Shown here: positions 8,598-17,067 of the stretch, in pieces | How positions within the stretch are numbered: position 1 is the stretch's first letter | Layout: each line of letters begins with the position of its first letter | Assembly: GCA_900551295.1 (NCBI GenBank) | Contig: URVJ01000005.1 | Location: 48,549 to 112,548, forward strand | Length of the DNA stretch: 64,000 nt | Source of the DNA: an uncultured Eubacteriales bacterium | GTDB lineage: Bacteria; Bacillota; Clostridia; Oscillospirales; CAG-382 | Direction: 5' to 3' | Position numbers and translations under genes: made by a program | The notes under the pieces: generated by a model | The model's database searches: none | Seen by the model: only the letters and a program-made list of their open reading frames with translations | What the model was told of the DNA's origin: nothing

Positions 8598-9353
8598 TTA
8601 ATTTATATTCGGCTGAGGTATTGTGGGATTGGGTTTAGGAATTACGGCGCCGCCCGAAGAACCGGCGTCCGAATCAGACGTTTCATTTTCGCCGCCGGTC
8701 TGATTTTCTTTACCGTCAGAAATATCACCCTGAGCAGACTCAATATCGTCCCGAATGTTATCGCTGTTGTCCGTTTCGTCAGCACTGTCGGGATCTTCAG
8801 CGCTTTCGCCGTTTTTGCCCGACTGCGTATTGCCGGATACCTGCTTATCCGAAACAGACGTTCCGAAGTTTTTGAATGAGTTGCTTGCGAATCCCGAAAG
8901 CCATGTTATAACCGTGCATGAAACAGCCGCAGCAAGAGCGAGAGCGATTATAACAAGAACCGTATATACAGGTTTTGATTTTTTGAATCTGTACTTTGTT
9001 TTTGCCTCTTCGGACTTGCTTTCATCTATGAAAAACAGGTCGTTTTCGCTGTAAGAGTATTTTGGCAGCTCTCCGAAGTTTTTTACGCCGCGCTTCGTAT
9101 AAGCGCCGATCAGTCTGTTAAGTCCCGTGTGGGTCTTGGCTGCGGAAAGAACTATTTTCTGCCTGAATTTTGATGAAATACCAAGCTGTGCCAGAGTTTT
9201 CGCGCTTGTGCTGTCAAAACAGCCGTTTTTGTACAGCGACATTATGAATAGATTTAGCGTGCTTTTCTGAAGTGCGGTATAAATGACCGCCAGAACAATT
9301 CCTGCAAAAATAGCCCATACCGCAGCGTTTAATGTAATAAGTCCGTCAGACAT
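8598..9353 (-). CDS. Two-TM membrane protein with acidic, low-complexity C-terminal tail
   Basis: This is a 251-residue protein. Transmembrane segments lie at about residues 8-28 and 128-152. They flank a basic 95-residue domain that includes LYKNGCFDSTSAKTLAQLG, a helical motif seen in other clostridial unknowns. The remaining 85 residues are Asp/Glu/Ser/Gly/Asn-rich and end with a proline-rich stretch (PKPNPTIPQPN), probably extracytoplasmic and disordered. I do not recognise a named family. It starts 18 bp after parB with a GGAGG site, so it is in the parB operon, and the MORN protein follows. Confidence 0.6.
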   Translation of the reverse strand: MSDGLITLNAAVWAIFAGIVLAVIYTALQKSTLNLFIMSLYKNGCFDSTSAKTLAQLGISSKFRQKIVLSAAKTHTGLNRLIGAYTKRGVKNFGELPKYSYSENDLFFIDESKSEEAKTKYRFKKSKPVYTVLVIIALALAAAVSCTVITWLSGFASNSFKNFGTSVSDKQVSGNTQSGKNGESAEDPDSADETDNSDNIRDDIESAQGDISDGKENQTGGENETSDSDAGSSGGAVIPKPNPTIPQPNIN

Positions 9354-9371
9354 TTTTCCTCCGTTATCCTC

Positions 9372-10295
9372 TTATTCGGCAAAAATATCGTTTCCGCAAA
9401 GATTTTTAAGCAGCGCCTCAAGATCCTCTTTGCTGTAATATTCAATTTCAAGAACGCCCTTGTCGGGAGATCTTTTGTTGTTGACAAGCTTTGCTTTTCT
9501 GCCGAACTTTGAAGAAATCTTTTCTTCAAGCTTTGCAATGTATATCTTTTTGTCGTCAAGATTTGATATATCGGCAGTCTGAGATTGCTTTTTGTCTTTT
9601 TCCGAAAGCAGTTTTTTTACAAGCGATTCTGTCTCTCTTACCGACAATCCTTTGCCGACCACAGATTGCAGTGCGTCGAGAATGTCGTCCTGATTTCCGA
9701 GGGATAACAGCGCACGCGCGTGACCGGCCGTAATGTCTCCGCTTGAAAGCGAATCGAGAACCTCGTCGGGAAGCGTGAGCAGACGCAGAGAGTTTGTAAG
9801 CGCGGGACGTGAAATTCCGACTATTGCCGCTGTCTGTTCGTGCGTAAGACCGAATTCGTCAATAAGACGCTTTAATCCGAGAGCCTGCTCGACGGGATTG
9901 AGATCCTCTCTCTGTAAGTTCTCGACAAGCATAATTGCGGCGGCGTCCGTGTCGGATATGTCCTTTACGACTACGGGAACTTCCGTAAGACCTGCCATTT
10001 TAGCAGCTCTCCAGCGGCGCTCTCCCGATATTATCGAGTATTTTGTAACGTCGTGCAGCGCTGAATCGGTGTTTGCTTTTCTTACCACAAGCGGCTGAAG
10101 AACACCGTGGCGTTCTATTGATTCGCTGAGAGATTTCAGTGCGTCGTCGGTGAAAATTTTGCGCGGCTGATTTTTGTCCGGCTCAATGTCGGAAATGCGC
10201 ACATTCAAAACTCCCGCACTGTCCGCTGTTTCAAGATCCGGCGCGGAAAACAGCGCGTCAAGACCTTTTGTATTCAAACCTTTTCTTTTTTCCAT
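9372..10295 (-). CDS. parB: ParB/Spo0J-type chromosome partitioning protein
   Basis: This is a 307-residue protein. The N-terminal CTPase/ParB domain (about 28-130) contains NQPRKIF, YSIISGERRWRAAK and MLVENLQREDLNPVEQA (boxes I-II). The central HTH (about 135-220) contains LTHEQTAAIVGISRPALTN and ITAGHARALLSL. The C-terminal dimerisation part ends in KGVLEIEYYSKEDLEALL. It should bind parS sites and load SMC. ParA/Soj is not adjacent on either side. The next gene upstream on the same strand is the MBOAT acyltransferase, 66 bp away. I did not find a TGTTTCACGTGAAACA-type parS in the window by eye. Confidence 0.92.
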   Translation of the reverse strand: MEKRKGLNTKGLDALFSAPDLETADSAGVLNVRISDIEPDKNQPRKIFTDDALKSLSESIERHGVLQPLVVRKANTDSALHDVTKYSIISGERRWRAAKMAGLTEVPVVVKDISDTDAAAIMLVENLQREDLNPVEQALGLKRLIDEFGLTHEQTAAIVGISRPALTNSLRLLTLPDEVLDSLSSGDITAGHARALLSLGNQDDILDALQSVVGKGLSVRETESLVKKLLSEKDKKQSQTADISNLDDKKIYIAKLEEKISSKFGRKAKLVNNKRSPDKGVLEIEYYSKEDLEALLKNLCGNDIFAE

Positions 10296-10361
10296 TGATA
10301 ATTCCTCACGATATGTAATTTAATAAAATATTAACACCTATATATGAACCTGATATAAACA

Positions 10362-11771
10362 TCAGAACTGAAAATACAGAAACGGATTGAAACTGTTGCC
10401 CGCAAGATGACAGGTACAGACGAATAGCAGCGTAAAGATCAAGACCAATCTTGAAATGCCTGCAAATAATGAGAGTACAGTTCCGGAAACGCACATCTTT
10501 CGGTAAAGCTTTTCAATGTATTTTATAACGGGCGTGCAGAATAAAAACGCCGCAGCAATCCAGAATATGTTGTTGAGAATTTCAAATCCCGTCTGCATAT
10601 CGTAAAGCGCCGATGTGCCTGAAAACATGACTTTAAGATAATCGGCAGCGCCGTAAAAGCTTGAAAATCTGAAGAAAACAAATCCGACGTTGACAATGAT
10701 GAGCAGATATATGTGTCTGAAAAACGACGGTATTTTTTCAAATACGGGCTTGGTAAGCCGCTCAAGCATGATAAATAACCCGTTGTAAAGTCCCCAGATT
10801 ATGAAATTCCAGCTTGCGCCGTGCCAGAAACCCGTCAGGAACCATACTATAAACAGATTTCGGTAAACGTGCAATCTGTTTCCGCCGAGAGGTATGTACA
10901 CGTAATCGCGGAAGAACGAGCCGAGGGTTATGTGCCAGCGCCTCCAGAACTCGCTTACCGACTTTGAAATGTACGGATAGTTGAAGTTTTCGGGAAATTT
11001 AAAGCCGAACATATGACCTAAACCTATTGCCATATCCGAATATCCCGAAAAGTCAAAGTAAAGCTGCACCGTGTACATTATAATGCCGAACCATGCCGCA
11101 GCACAGGAGAGAGTACCTGCGTCGGCGTTCATATACTTGTCTGCGAATACTCCGGCAGCATTTGCAATTATAACTTTTTTGGAAAGACCGAGAGTAAAGC
11201 GGTAAATTCCGTGAGAAAACTTGTTCAGAGTTTCGTTTCTCTGCTCAATGCTCTCGGCAACGTCGCCGTATCTTACAATGGGACCTGCGACAAGCTGAAA
11301 ATACATTGAAAGATATAAAAGATATTTGAAAAAACTCTTTTGAGATGTCTGTTTGCCGCGGTATACGTCTATAACATAGGTAAGCGTCTGGAAAGTGTAA
11401 AAAGATATGCCGATAGGCAGCCTGAACTGCGGAACATACAGAGAAAGTCCGGTTAAAGCGTTAATGTTTGAAATTATAAAGCCCGAATATTTGAATACGA
11501 TGAAAATGCCGATGTCTGTAAGCACCGAAAGGGTAAGCGAGAATTTGGCACGCGCGGTGCCGAGGTGCTTTTCGATAGACTTTGCATGAATATAGTCCGA
11601 AAAAGCCGTAAGAATAAGCAGAAATACCCATATCGGTTCGCCCCAGGCGTAAAAAATCAGCGAAAACAGTATCAGAACCGCACTTCTTGCTTTGCCTTTG
11701 GGCATTATGAAGTATAGTATCAGATTTAACGGTAAAAATAAATATAAAAATATAAGGCTCGCAAAAACCAA
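10362..11771 (-). CDS. MBOAT-family O-acyltransferase (AlgI/DltB-like)
   Basis: This is a 469-residue polytopic membrane protein. It carries YAWGEP, RLPIGISFYTFQTLTYVIDVYRG, FPELVAGPI-like QLVAGPIVRYGD, LYFDFSGYSDMAIG, SVSEFWRRWHITL, and the conserved catalytic histidine in LTGFWHGASWNF. AlgI-type members move acyl groups across the membrane onto extracellular polysaccharide. No AlgJ/X-like partner is adjacent. I chose the TTG at 11771, because it gives the usual start (M)VFASLIFLYLFLPL and lies 8 bases after a GGAG. A GTG at 11780 would overlap that ribosome binding site. The gene is divergent from spoVAC. Confidence 0.85.
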   Translation of the reverse strand: MVFASLIFLYLFLPLNLILYFIMPKGKARSAVLILFSLIFYAWGEPIWVFLLILTAFSDYIHAKSIEKHLGTARAKFSLTLSVLTDIGIFIVFKYSGFIISNINALTGLSLYVPQFRLPIGISFYTFQTLTYVIDVYRGKQTSQKSFFKYLLYLSMYFQLVAGPIVRYGDVAESIEQRNETLNKFSHGIYRFTLGLSKKVIIANAAGVFADKYMNADAGTLSCAAAWFGIIMYTVQLYFDFSGYSDMAIGLGHMFGFKFPENFNYPYISKSVSEFWRRWHITLGSFFRDYVYIPLGGNRLHVYRNLFIVWFLTGFWHGASWNFIIWGLYNGLFIMLERLTKPVFEKIPSFFRHIYLLIIVNVGFVFFRFSSFYGAADYLKVMFSGTSALYDMQTGFEILNNIFWIAAAFLFCTPVIKYIEKLYRKMCVSGTVLSLFAGISRLVLIFTLLFVCTCHLAGNSFNPFLYFQF

Positions 11772-11834
11772 AATATTCACTCCATTGTGTTATGCCGTAA
11801 TTTGCGGCAAAATAAGCGGTGAAAGGAAATTAAA

Positions 11835-12293
11835 ATGGATAAACATTCTTACAGTGAAAAGGAAAAAGAGGTGTTCAGAAAATACGCCGAAAAAAATTCT
11901 CCGAAATCAAATCTGCTGAAGGACTGCGTGTGCGCTTTTATAGTCGGCGGACTTATATGCGTCGTCGGTCAGGGGATAACAGATCTCGGCAAGGCGCTCG
12001 GCGTAAATGCGGAAAACGTCAAAATTTTAACGCCGGTGACTCTCGTATTTCTTTCATGCCTGTTTACGGGACTCGGCTGGTATTCAAAACTTGCAAAACA
12101 TGCGGGCGCGGGAACACTGGTGCCTATAACCGGATTTGCAAATGCCGTGGCGTCGCCTGCAATAGACAGTAAGTCCGAAGGATATGTTCTCGGTGTTGGA
12201 GCCAAGATGTTTACCATTGCGGGACCCGTAATTCTCTACGGAAGCACTGCGTCGGTGGTTTGGGGAATAATCTATTACTTTATGAATAAGTAA
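11835..12293 (+). CDS. spoVAC: Stage V sporulation protein AC
   Basis: This is a 152-residue membrane protein. It has a hydrophilic start (EKEVFRKYAEKNSPKSNLLKDC), then four hydrophobic segments and the family signatures GLGWYSKLAKHAGAG, LVPITGFANAVASPAIDSKSEGYVLGVGAKMF and GPVILYG. SpoVAC is part of the inner spore-membrane complex that moves dipicolinic acid during spore formation and germination, and it can act as a mechanosensitive channel. It is normally followed by spoVAD and spoVAEb, but here the next gene is convergent and starts 3 bp later, so it is alone. I could not define a sigma-G promoter with confidence. Confidence 0.9.
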   Translation: MDKHSYSEKEKEVFRKYAEKNSPKSNLLKDCVCAFIVGGLICVVGQGITDLGKALGVNAENVKILTPVTLVFLSCLFTGLGWYSKLAKHAGAGTLVPITGFANAVASPAIDSKSEGYVLGVGAKMFTIAGPVILYGSTASVVWGIIYYFMNK

Positions 12294-12295
12294 AA

Positions 12296-12925
12296 CTATT
12301 CAATGTTGATTTCGTCAAGCTCGATTGCGTCGTTTGCGTCAAAACGTGTGCGAGCCGGAATTTCCGTGCTCTTTCCGCATACCTTGCAGAAGATCTTTAC
12401 TTTGTCGTAGTCGATAACGGCTTTTACCGCATGGCTTCCGCATGAACAGGTTATCTTTTTGTCCTCGTCGAGGTTTCCGATTGCAAATAAAACCTCTCTC
12501 ATTACGTTCATGTCCGCAACCATCAGATTCGCGCTCTTTTTTGCGTCGTCGTCCTGTTCATCTGCGTTTTCGGTAAGCTCGCGTATAGCGGCAGCCGACG
12601 CGTCGATCTCATCTTCGACAAGATCTTCTTCACCGATAAAGCAAATGTCAAGACCCGTAAAAGAGCAGGGAAGCGTTATTATGTCTTTGCCGAAAAACAT
12701 TTCTTCGGAAATTTTGTAAGGGTGCGGATGCGGACACATAAGGCACGGAACATTAAGTTCTATCGAGCCTGACGGAGTTTTGTTAATTTCAAGCGCGGAC
12801 TTGTGACACTCAATGCAGGTAAGCTTTAAAGGTCTGTCAAGTGAATTTTTTGTAATGTCCGACGTTATAACGCTTGCGCAGAAAGGACATCTGTATGCTA
12901 CTCTTACTTTTTTATTTTCGCTCAT
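12296..12925 (-). CDS. Zinc-ribbon protein of unknown function
   Basis: This is a 209-residue soluble protein with three cysteine clusters: RCPFCASVI at about 12, LTCIECHK at about 36, and a C-terminal ribbon ITCSCGSHAVKA / IFCKVCGKST at about 160-185. It also has CLMCPHPHPY near 60. Between the ribbons is an acidic, helical segment (about 100-150). The pattern suggests two zinc ribbons and an RNA- or protein-binding role, but no catalytic motif is visible. AGAGGT precedes the ATG. It is 19 bp downstream of the DNA glycosylase on the same strand, probably in one transcript with it. Confidence 0.6.
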   Translation of the reverse strand: MSENKKVRVAYRCPFCASVITSDITKNSLDRPLKLTCIECHKSALEINKTPSGSIELNVPCLMCPHPHPYKISEEMFFGKDIITLPCSFTGLDICFIGEEDLVEDEIDASAAAIRELTENADEQDDDAKKSANLMVADMNVMREVLFAIGNLDEDKKITCSCGSHAVKAVIDYDKVKIFCKVCGKSTEIPARTRFDANDAIELDEINIE

Positions 12926-12944
12926 TGTAAAAACCTCTTAAAAA

Positions 12945-13805
12945 TCAGATAAGTACGCCGCTTTGGCAGCGTTCGTAATAGAAAAGATATTGCTGTGCTA
13001 TTCCGGCATACTCACCGGAAAAATGGCATGACGGGCGTTCGCTGTAATATTTGGCGAGAATTTTTTTAACCCAGACGTCAATGGGAAACGCGTCGTATTT
13101 GGAAAAACCGAATAACAGCGTGCAGGCTGCGACTTTCGGACCTACGCCCTTTATGCACTCAAGAGCCGCCGCAGCGTCGGTTAAGTTCATCTTCGATATT
13201 TCTTCAAGGTCAATTTCGCCCGTTGTCACTTTTTTTGCGGCGTCGTATATGTACTTTGCGCGAAAACCCGTTTTCAGCGCGAATATTTCGTCCTCACCGG
13301 CATTGTACAGACTTTCGGCTGTCGGAAAAGCATAATGCATTTTACCGAAAGCGTCGGTAAACGGTGTGCCGAACTTCTGCGACATATTTTTAATTATGCC
13401 CTTTATACGCGGTATGTTGTTGTTCTGGCTTATGATAAAAGAGCAGAGAGTTTCCCATTTGTCCTGCCTAAGTATGCGTATTCCGGAGGAGAACTTTGCC
13501 GCGCGCGACAGCGTTTCGTCGTCCGAAAACGAAATGATTATATCCGAGTATTTTCGGCCCCAGTCAAAAAAGTTTTTCCAAATCTTTTCAAAATCGTCCT
13601 CGGTGCAGCCGTAGAAGTATATGTTATCTTCGTCCTGGGCTACTTTCAGATATTTTGAAAAAGCAACGCCTTCGTATATGTTTCCCGTTTCGTCGGCTTT
13701 ATCAAATCTGAAACACTGACCGCAGTCGAATATCTGTGAAAGACAGAAATTTTTCGGACGTTCGATTTTGAATGTTGTGTTTTGAAGGTTTTTGTCCTGT
13801 GTCAT
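12945..13805 (-). CDS. OGG1-like 8-oxoguanine DNA glycosylase
   Basis: This is a 286-residue protein with the OGG_N fold (FCLSQIFDCGQCFRF at about 20) and a HhH-GPD domain. In the HhH-GPD domain, FIISQNNNIPRIKGII is followed by the catalytic lysine in KTGFRAKYI (about 185), the hairpin ECIKGVGPKVAACTLLFGF, and the catalytic aspartate in AFPIDVWVKK. It should excise 8-oxoG opposite C as a bifunctional glycosylase/AP lyase. The start is supported by GAGGT 8 bases upstream. It is divergent from the DUF6062-like gene. Confidence 0.88.
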   Translation of the reverse strand: MTQDKNLQNTTFKIERPKNFCLSQIFDCGQCFRFDKADETGNIYEGVAFSKYLKVAQDEDNIYFYGCTEDDFEKIWKNFFDWGRKYSDIIISFSDDETLSRAAKFSSGIRILRQDKWETLCSFIISQNNNIPRIKGIIKNMSQKFGTPFTDAFGKMHYAFPTAESLYNAGEDEIFALKTGFRAKYIYDAAKKVTTGEIDLEEISKMNLTDAAAALECIKGVGPKVAACTLLFGFSKYDAFPIDVWVKKILAKYYSERPSCHFSGEYAGIAQQYLFYYERCQSGVLI

Positions 13806-13889
13806 GTATAACCTCGTATAAATTTACCTGTTTGTTGTTGACATTGTACACTGCAAATGTTATTATAAACATGAAAGGTGATGAAAATT

Positions 13890-14579
13890 TTGGAAGAAAA
13901 GATATATACAATACCCGTAAACGAAGCTTTTTCAAAAAAGGACGGCTGTCCGTTCTGCAGGCTTGCCGCGGAGCTTGAAAATACCGAGCGCGACCTCATA
14001 ATGGGGGCGTCAATGATGGAACCCGATATACGCATAAAGACAAACAGATCGGGCTTTTGCAAAAAGCACTATAAGCAGATGTTTGAGATGAACAACAGAC
14101 TCAGCCTTGCGCTTATGCTTGAGAGCCATCTCGGAGAAATCGCCGGAGAGACGGTCATATATAAGGATTCTCTTCTCGGTAAGGATAACAGCAAAAAAGC
14201 GTGCGAGAATATGGAACGCATACATAAGAGCTGTTATATATGCGAAAAAACCGCAGAGAAATTTGAAAAAATGCTGCTTTGCGCGGTGCTTCTGTGGCAA
14301 ACCGAACCTGAATTCCGCGAAAAGTGCCTTTCACAGCCGTATTTCTGCCTTGAACACGCAGGAAAGTTTGTCGAAACAGCAAAATATAAGCTTGATAAAA
14401 AGCTTTTTGCAAAGTTTGCCGAGAATATCAGCGACGTGCAGAAAAAATATATCGAATCGCTTAAAGAGGACGTTTCGTGGTACTGCAAAAAGTTTGATTA
14501 CCGTTACGATAACGAGCCGTGGGGCAATGCTAAGGACTCGGTGGAACGCGCGATACGCTTTCTTTCGGGTGAGTATTGA
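13890..14579 (+). CDS. DUF6062-like cysteine-rich protein
   Basis: The product is about 229 residues. It carries CPFCRLAAELE near the start, MGASMMEPDIRIKTNRSGFCKKHYKQM, then CYICEKT and FCLEHAGKF. These repeated CxxC...FCxxH pairs look like two metal sites. I recall this pattern as DUF6062, of unknown function. I chose the TTG at 13890, because AAAGGTGAT ends 7 bases before it and the protein then begins MEEKIYTIPVNEAF. GTG and ATG at 13878/13881 lie inside that ribosome binding site. It is convergent with rex. Confidence 0.72.
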   Translation: MEEKIYTIPVNEAFSKKDGCPFCRLAAELENTERDLIMGASMMEPDIRIKTNRSGFCKKHYKQMFEMNNRLSLALMLESHLGEIAGETVIYKDSLLGKDNSKKACENMERIHKSCYICEKTAEKFEKMLLCAVLLWQTEPEFREKCLSQPYFCLEHAGKFVETAKYKLDKKLFAKFAENISDVQKKYIESLKEDVSWYCKKFDYRYDNEPWGNAKDSVERAIRFLSGEY

Positions 14580-14588
14580 TTTTGCCCT

Positions 14589-15311
14589 TTATTTTTCAGA
14601 AATATTTATGTCATCACCGCCGTTTTCGGCGGTATTTTTGTTTCTTGCGAGCTGATAACATAAAGCCATGAGCGAGTCGCCGAGGTGGACGTTTTCGATT
14701 ACGGCGCCGCTGTCGGGAAGTGTAATTTCAGCATTTGAAAAATTCCAGAAACCTTTGACACCGGCGGCGCTGAGATTAAGCGCGGCGTCGTAGACCGCAG
14801 CTTTCGGCAGAGTAAGTATTGCAATGTCAATTTTGTTTTGTTTGCAGAAATCGCACATTTGAGACGCGTCCGTTACGGTAATTCCGTTGTGGACAGTGCC
14901 TATAATGCTTTCGTCGGTGTCAAAAAGCCCTAAAATCCTGACGCCTCTCTTCTCAAAGAGCGCGTTTGATGTAAGAGCTCGTCCGAGATTTCCCATTCCC
15001 ACGACGACCGCCGTAAATCCGCAGTCAACGCCCAATATCCTGCTTATTTCGCCGTAAAGGTATTTGACGTTGTAGCCGTAACCCTGCTGACCGAATCCGC
15101 CGAAACAGTTGAGATCCTGTCTTATCTGGGACGCGGTTACGTTCATGCGTTCGGAAAGCTCGCGTGAAGAAATGCGCAGTGTTCCCTGACGTATAATTTC
15201 GCGAAGGTATCTGAAATATCGCGGAAGCCTGCGTATGACTGCATTTGATATGTATTTTTCGTTATTCTCGTTTGATTTTTCCTGTGAATTTATATTTTGC
15301 CGGTTATTCAT
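14589..15311 (-). CDS. rex: Redox-sensing transcriptional repressor Rex
   Basis: This is a 240-residue protein. The N-terminal winged helix (about 20-95) contains LPRYFRYLREI, ISSRELSERMNVTASQIRQDLNCFGGFGQQGYGY, and the Rossmann domain contains VVVGMGNLGRAL (NADH site). Rex senses NADH/NAD+ and represses fermentation genes. The ATG at 15311 follows GGAG by 7 bases and is preferred to the longer frame to 15482, which runs into AT-rich leader. The first ~20 residues are Asn/Gln/Ser-rich and unlike the core. No clear TTGTTAAnnnnTTAACAA operator is seen upstream. Confidence 0.93.
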   Translation of the reverse strand: MNNRQNINSQEKSNENNEKYISNAVIRRLPRYFRYLREIIRQGTLRISSRELSERMNVTASQIRQDLNCFGGFGQQGYGYNVKYLYGEISRILGVDCGFTAVVVGMGNLGRALTSNALFEKRGVRILGLFDTDESIIGTVHNGITVTDASQMCDFCKQNKIDIAILTLPKAAVYDAALNLSAAGVKGFWNFSNAEITLPDSGAVIENVHLGDSLMALCYQLARNKNTAENGGDDINISEK

Positions 15312-15541
15312 TTTTTTTCTCCGTAAAAATAAATTTGTTGTTTTAATATGTATCGAAATAATTTCGTTGACATAATGTTTCCACACTTTCAACAGGGTTT
15401 TCCACAGGTAGAAATGTAAAATTGTGTCGAAAATGCATTTAACTGCGTAATTTTGAAACCTTGAAAGAGGAGTTTTCCACAAAATGTTGAAAACTTCAGG
15501 AAAACATAATGTTTTGTGTGTAAATCGTATTTCTTTGCTTT
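15312..15541 (-). other. 230-bp rex-tsaD intergenic region with repeated TTTCCACA motifs
   Basis: The region holds the rex leader. Three TTTCCACA motifs (around 15378, 15400 and 15474) occur, two of them as TTTTCCACA, one mismatch from the DnaA box TTATCCACA. CATAATGTTT is present at 15371-15380 and again near 15506. I cannot assign a definite promoter, but a rex promoter must lie here. Confidence 0.35.
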
Positions 15542-16582
15542 TTATACTTCGTCAATGCCCATTGTTGCATAAGCGTTGAGAGAAAGAGGAGCGCATTTGT
15601 GAGCAAGCGTGTATTCGTAATATGCCTGTGCTCCGATCATTGCGGCATTATCTCCGCATAGTGAGAGCGGAGGAACAAAGAGCTTAATGCCGTTATCGGC
15701 GCATATCTTTTCAAAAGCGGCCCTTATGTGACTGTTTGCGCTTACACCGCCCGCAAGTACAAGTTTTGAGCCGGTAAACTTTTCCTTGTCTTTTAAAAGA
15801 TGTTCAAAGCGCGATGTCACGGTTCTTACAACAGCGTCGGTAAAGCTTGCCGCAACGTCGGCTTTGCTGTAAGGCTCGTCTTTTTGTTCATGCATGTGAA
15901 TGTAGTTTATAGCCGCGGTTTTAAGCCCCGAAAAAGAGAAGTCGTAGGGTGAATCCTTGACAAAGGCGACGGGAAAATCAATCGCCTTCTTGTTCCCGTC
16001 ATACGCAAGTTTGTCCATTTTCGCACCGCCGGGATATTGCAGTCCCATAAGCCTTGCTACCTTGTCAAAAGCCTCGCCGGCGGCATCGTCGCGTGTAGAA
16101 CCGAGAATTTCAAAGTGTACGTAATCATTGACGGAGATAAGCGAGGTGTGACCTCCCGATAAAACAAGTGCGGTAAATGGCGGTTCGAGAAGTTCGGCAC
16201 CGTTAAGTCCGTTGTAGTGCGTATAGTTTGCGGCTATATGTCCGCGTATGTGATGAACCGGAATAAGCGGTTTTGAATATGAATAGGCAAGACCTTTTGC
16301 AAAATTTACGCCGACAAGCAGCGCGCCTATAAGTCCAGGGCAGTTTGTTACCGCAACGGCGTCAATGCCGTCCATTGTAAGACCGGCGTTTTTAAGCGCA
16401 CTCTTTGTGAGCGAAGATATAGCCTCCGTATGAGCGCGGGACGCTATTTCGGGTACAACGCCGCCGTAAAGCGCGTGTATTGCAATCTGAGAGGCTATTT
16501 CGTTTGATAAGATCTTTCTGCCGTCTTTAACGACCGACACTGCGGTTTCGTCGCACGAAGATTCAACAGCAAGTATGTTCAT
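15542..16582 (-). CDS. tsaD: tRNA N6-adenosine threonylcarbamoyltransferase TsaD
   Basis: This 346-residue protein has normal length. It shows the ASKHA start LAVESSCDETAVSVV, VPEIASRAHTE, the metal-binding histidines in VHHIRGHIAANY, LVLSGGHTSL, and VLAGGVSANSHIR. With TsaB and TsaE it attaches threonylcarbamoyl to A37 of ANN-decoding tRNAs. tsaB and tsaE are not in the window, although rimI, their common neighbour, is immediately upstream with an 8-bp gap. It is last in the 17976-to-15542 operon. Confidence 0.96.
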   Translation of the reverse strand: MNILAVESSCDETAVSVVKDGRKILSNEIASQIAIHALYGGVVPEIASRAHTEAISSLTKSALKNAGLTMDGIDAVAVTNCPGLIGALLVGVNFAKGLAYSYSKPLIPVHHIRGHIAANYTHYNGLNGAELLEPPFTALVLSGGHTSLISVNDYVHFEILGSTRDDAAGEAFDKVARLMGLQYPGGAKMDKLAYDGNKKAIDFPVAFVKDSPYDFSFSGLKTAAINYIHMHEQKDEPYSKADVAASFTDAVVRTVTSRFEHLLKDKEKFTGSKLVLAGGVSANSHIRAAFEKICADNGIKLFVPPLSLCGDNAAMIGAQAYYEYTLAHKCAPLSLNAYATMGIDEV

Positions 16583-16590
16583 TTTTGCAT

Positions 16591-17067
16591 TTATTCCTTT
16601 GTTGTAGTTTGTTGAGTGTTAAATTCCTTTATCATAACGCACGCGTCCTCGTTCGGGTGACGGTAGAAGTTTTTTCTGATGTCCGTCTTTAAAAACCCGT
16701 GTTTTTGATAAAGAGATATTGCCGCAAAGTTTGATACTCTCACTTCAAGGCTTATCTTTTCTGCCGATTTGTCGGCGGCATATTTGCAAAGTTCGCGCAT
16801 AATGGCGTCCGCAATGCCTTTTCTGCGAAGTTCGGGAGCTACGGCAACGTTTTGAATTTCAATTTCGTTCGGTATGAACGTAAAGCTCACATATCCCGAA
16901 ATCTTTCCGTCAATCACGGCGCAGAGTATGCGGTTGAAATTATATCCCAGAAAATCATGTACCGCAGAGGCAGACCATGGTTCCGAAAAGCACTGCTTTT
17001 CAATCTGTGAAATGCTTTCAGAGTCTGAAATGCCTGCAAATCCGAGTGTAATTTTGTCACCTGTCAT
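16591..17067 (-). CDS. rimI: Ribosomal protein S18-alanine N-acetyltransferase RimI
   Basis: This is a 158-residue GNAT protein. SQIEKQCFSEPWS near the start is typical of RimI, VAPELRRKGIADAIM is the acetyl-CoA loop, and ISLEVRVSNFAAISLYQKHGF is followed by the C-terminal strands. It should acetylate the N-terminal alanine of S18, with wider activity possible. It overlaps the end of the phosphatase gene by 11 bases and precedes tsaD, an arrangement common in Firmicutes. Confidence 0.88.
   Translation of the reverse strand: MTGDKITLGFAGISDSESISQIEKQCFSEPWSASAVHDFLGYNFNRILCAVIDGKISGYVSFTFIPNEIEIQNVAVAPELRRKGIADAIMRELCKYAADKSAEKISLEVRVSNFAAISLYQKHGFLKTDIRKNFYRHPNEDACVMIKEFNTQQTTTKE

Noticed and set aside
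9372..10361. parS site near parB
   Set aside because: No TGTTTCACGTGAAACA or close variant was seen.
15312..15482. 57-residue N-terminal extension of Rex
   Set aside because: AT-rich leader without family similarity; the ATG at 15311 has a good ribosome binding site and gives the usual Rex start.
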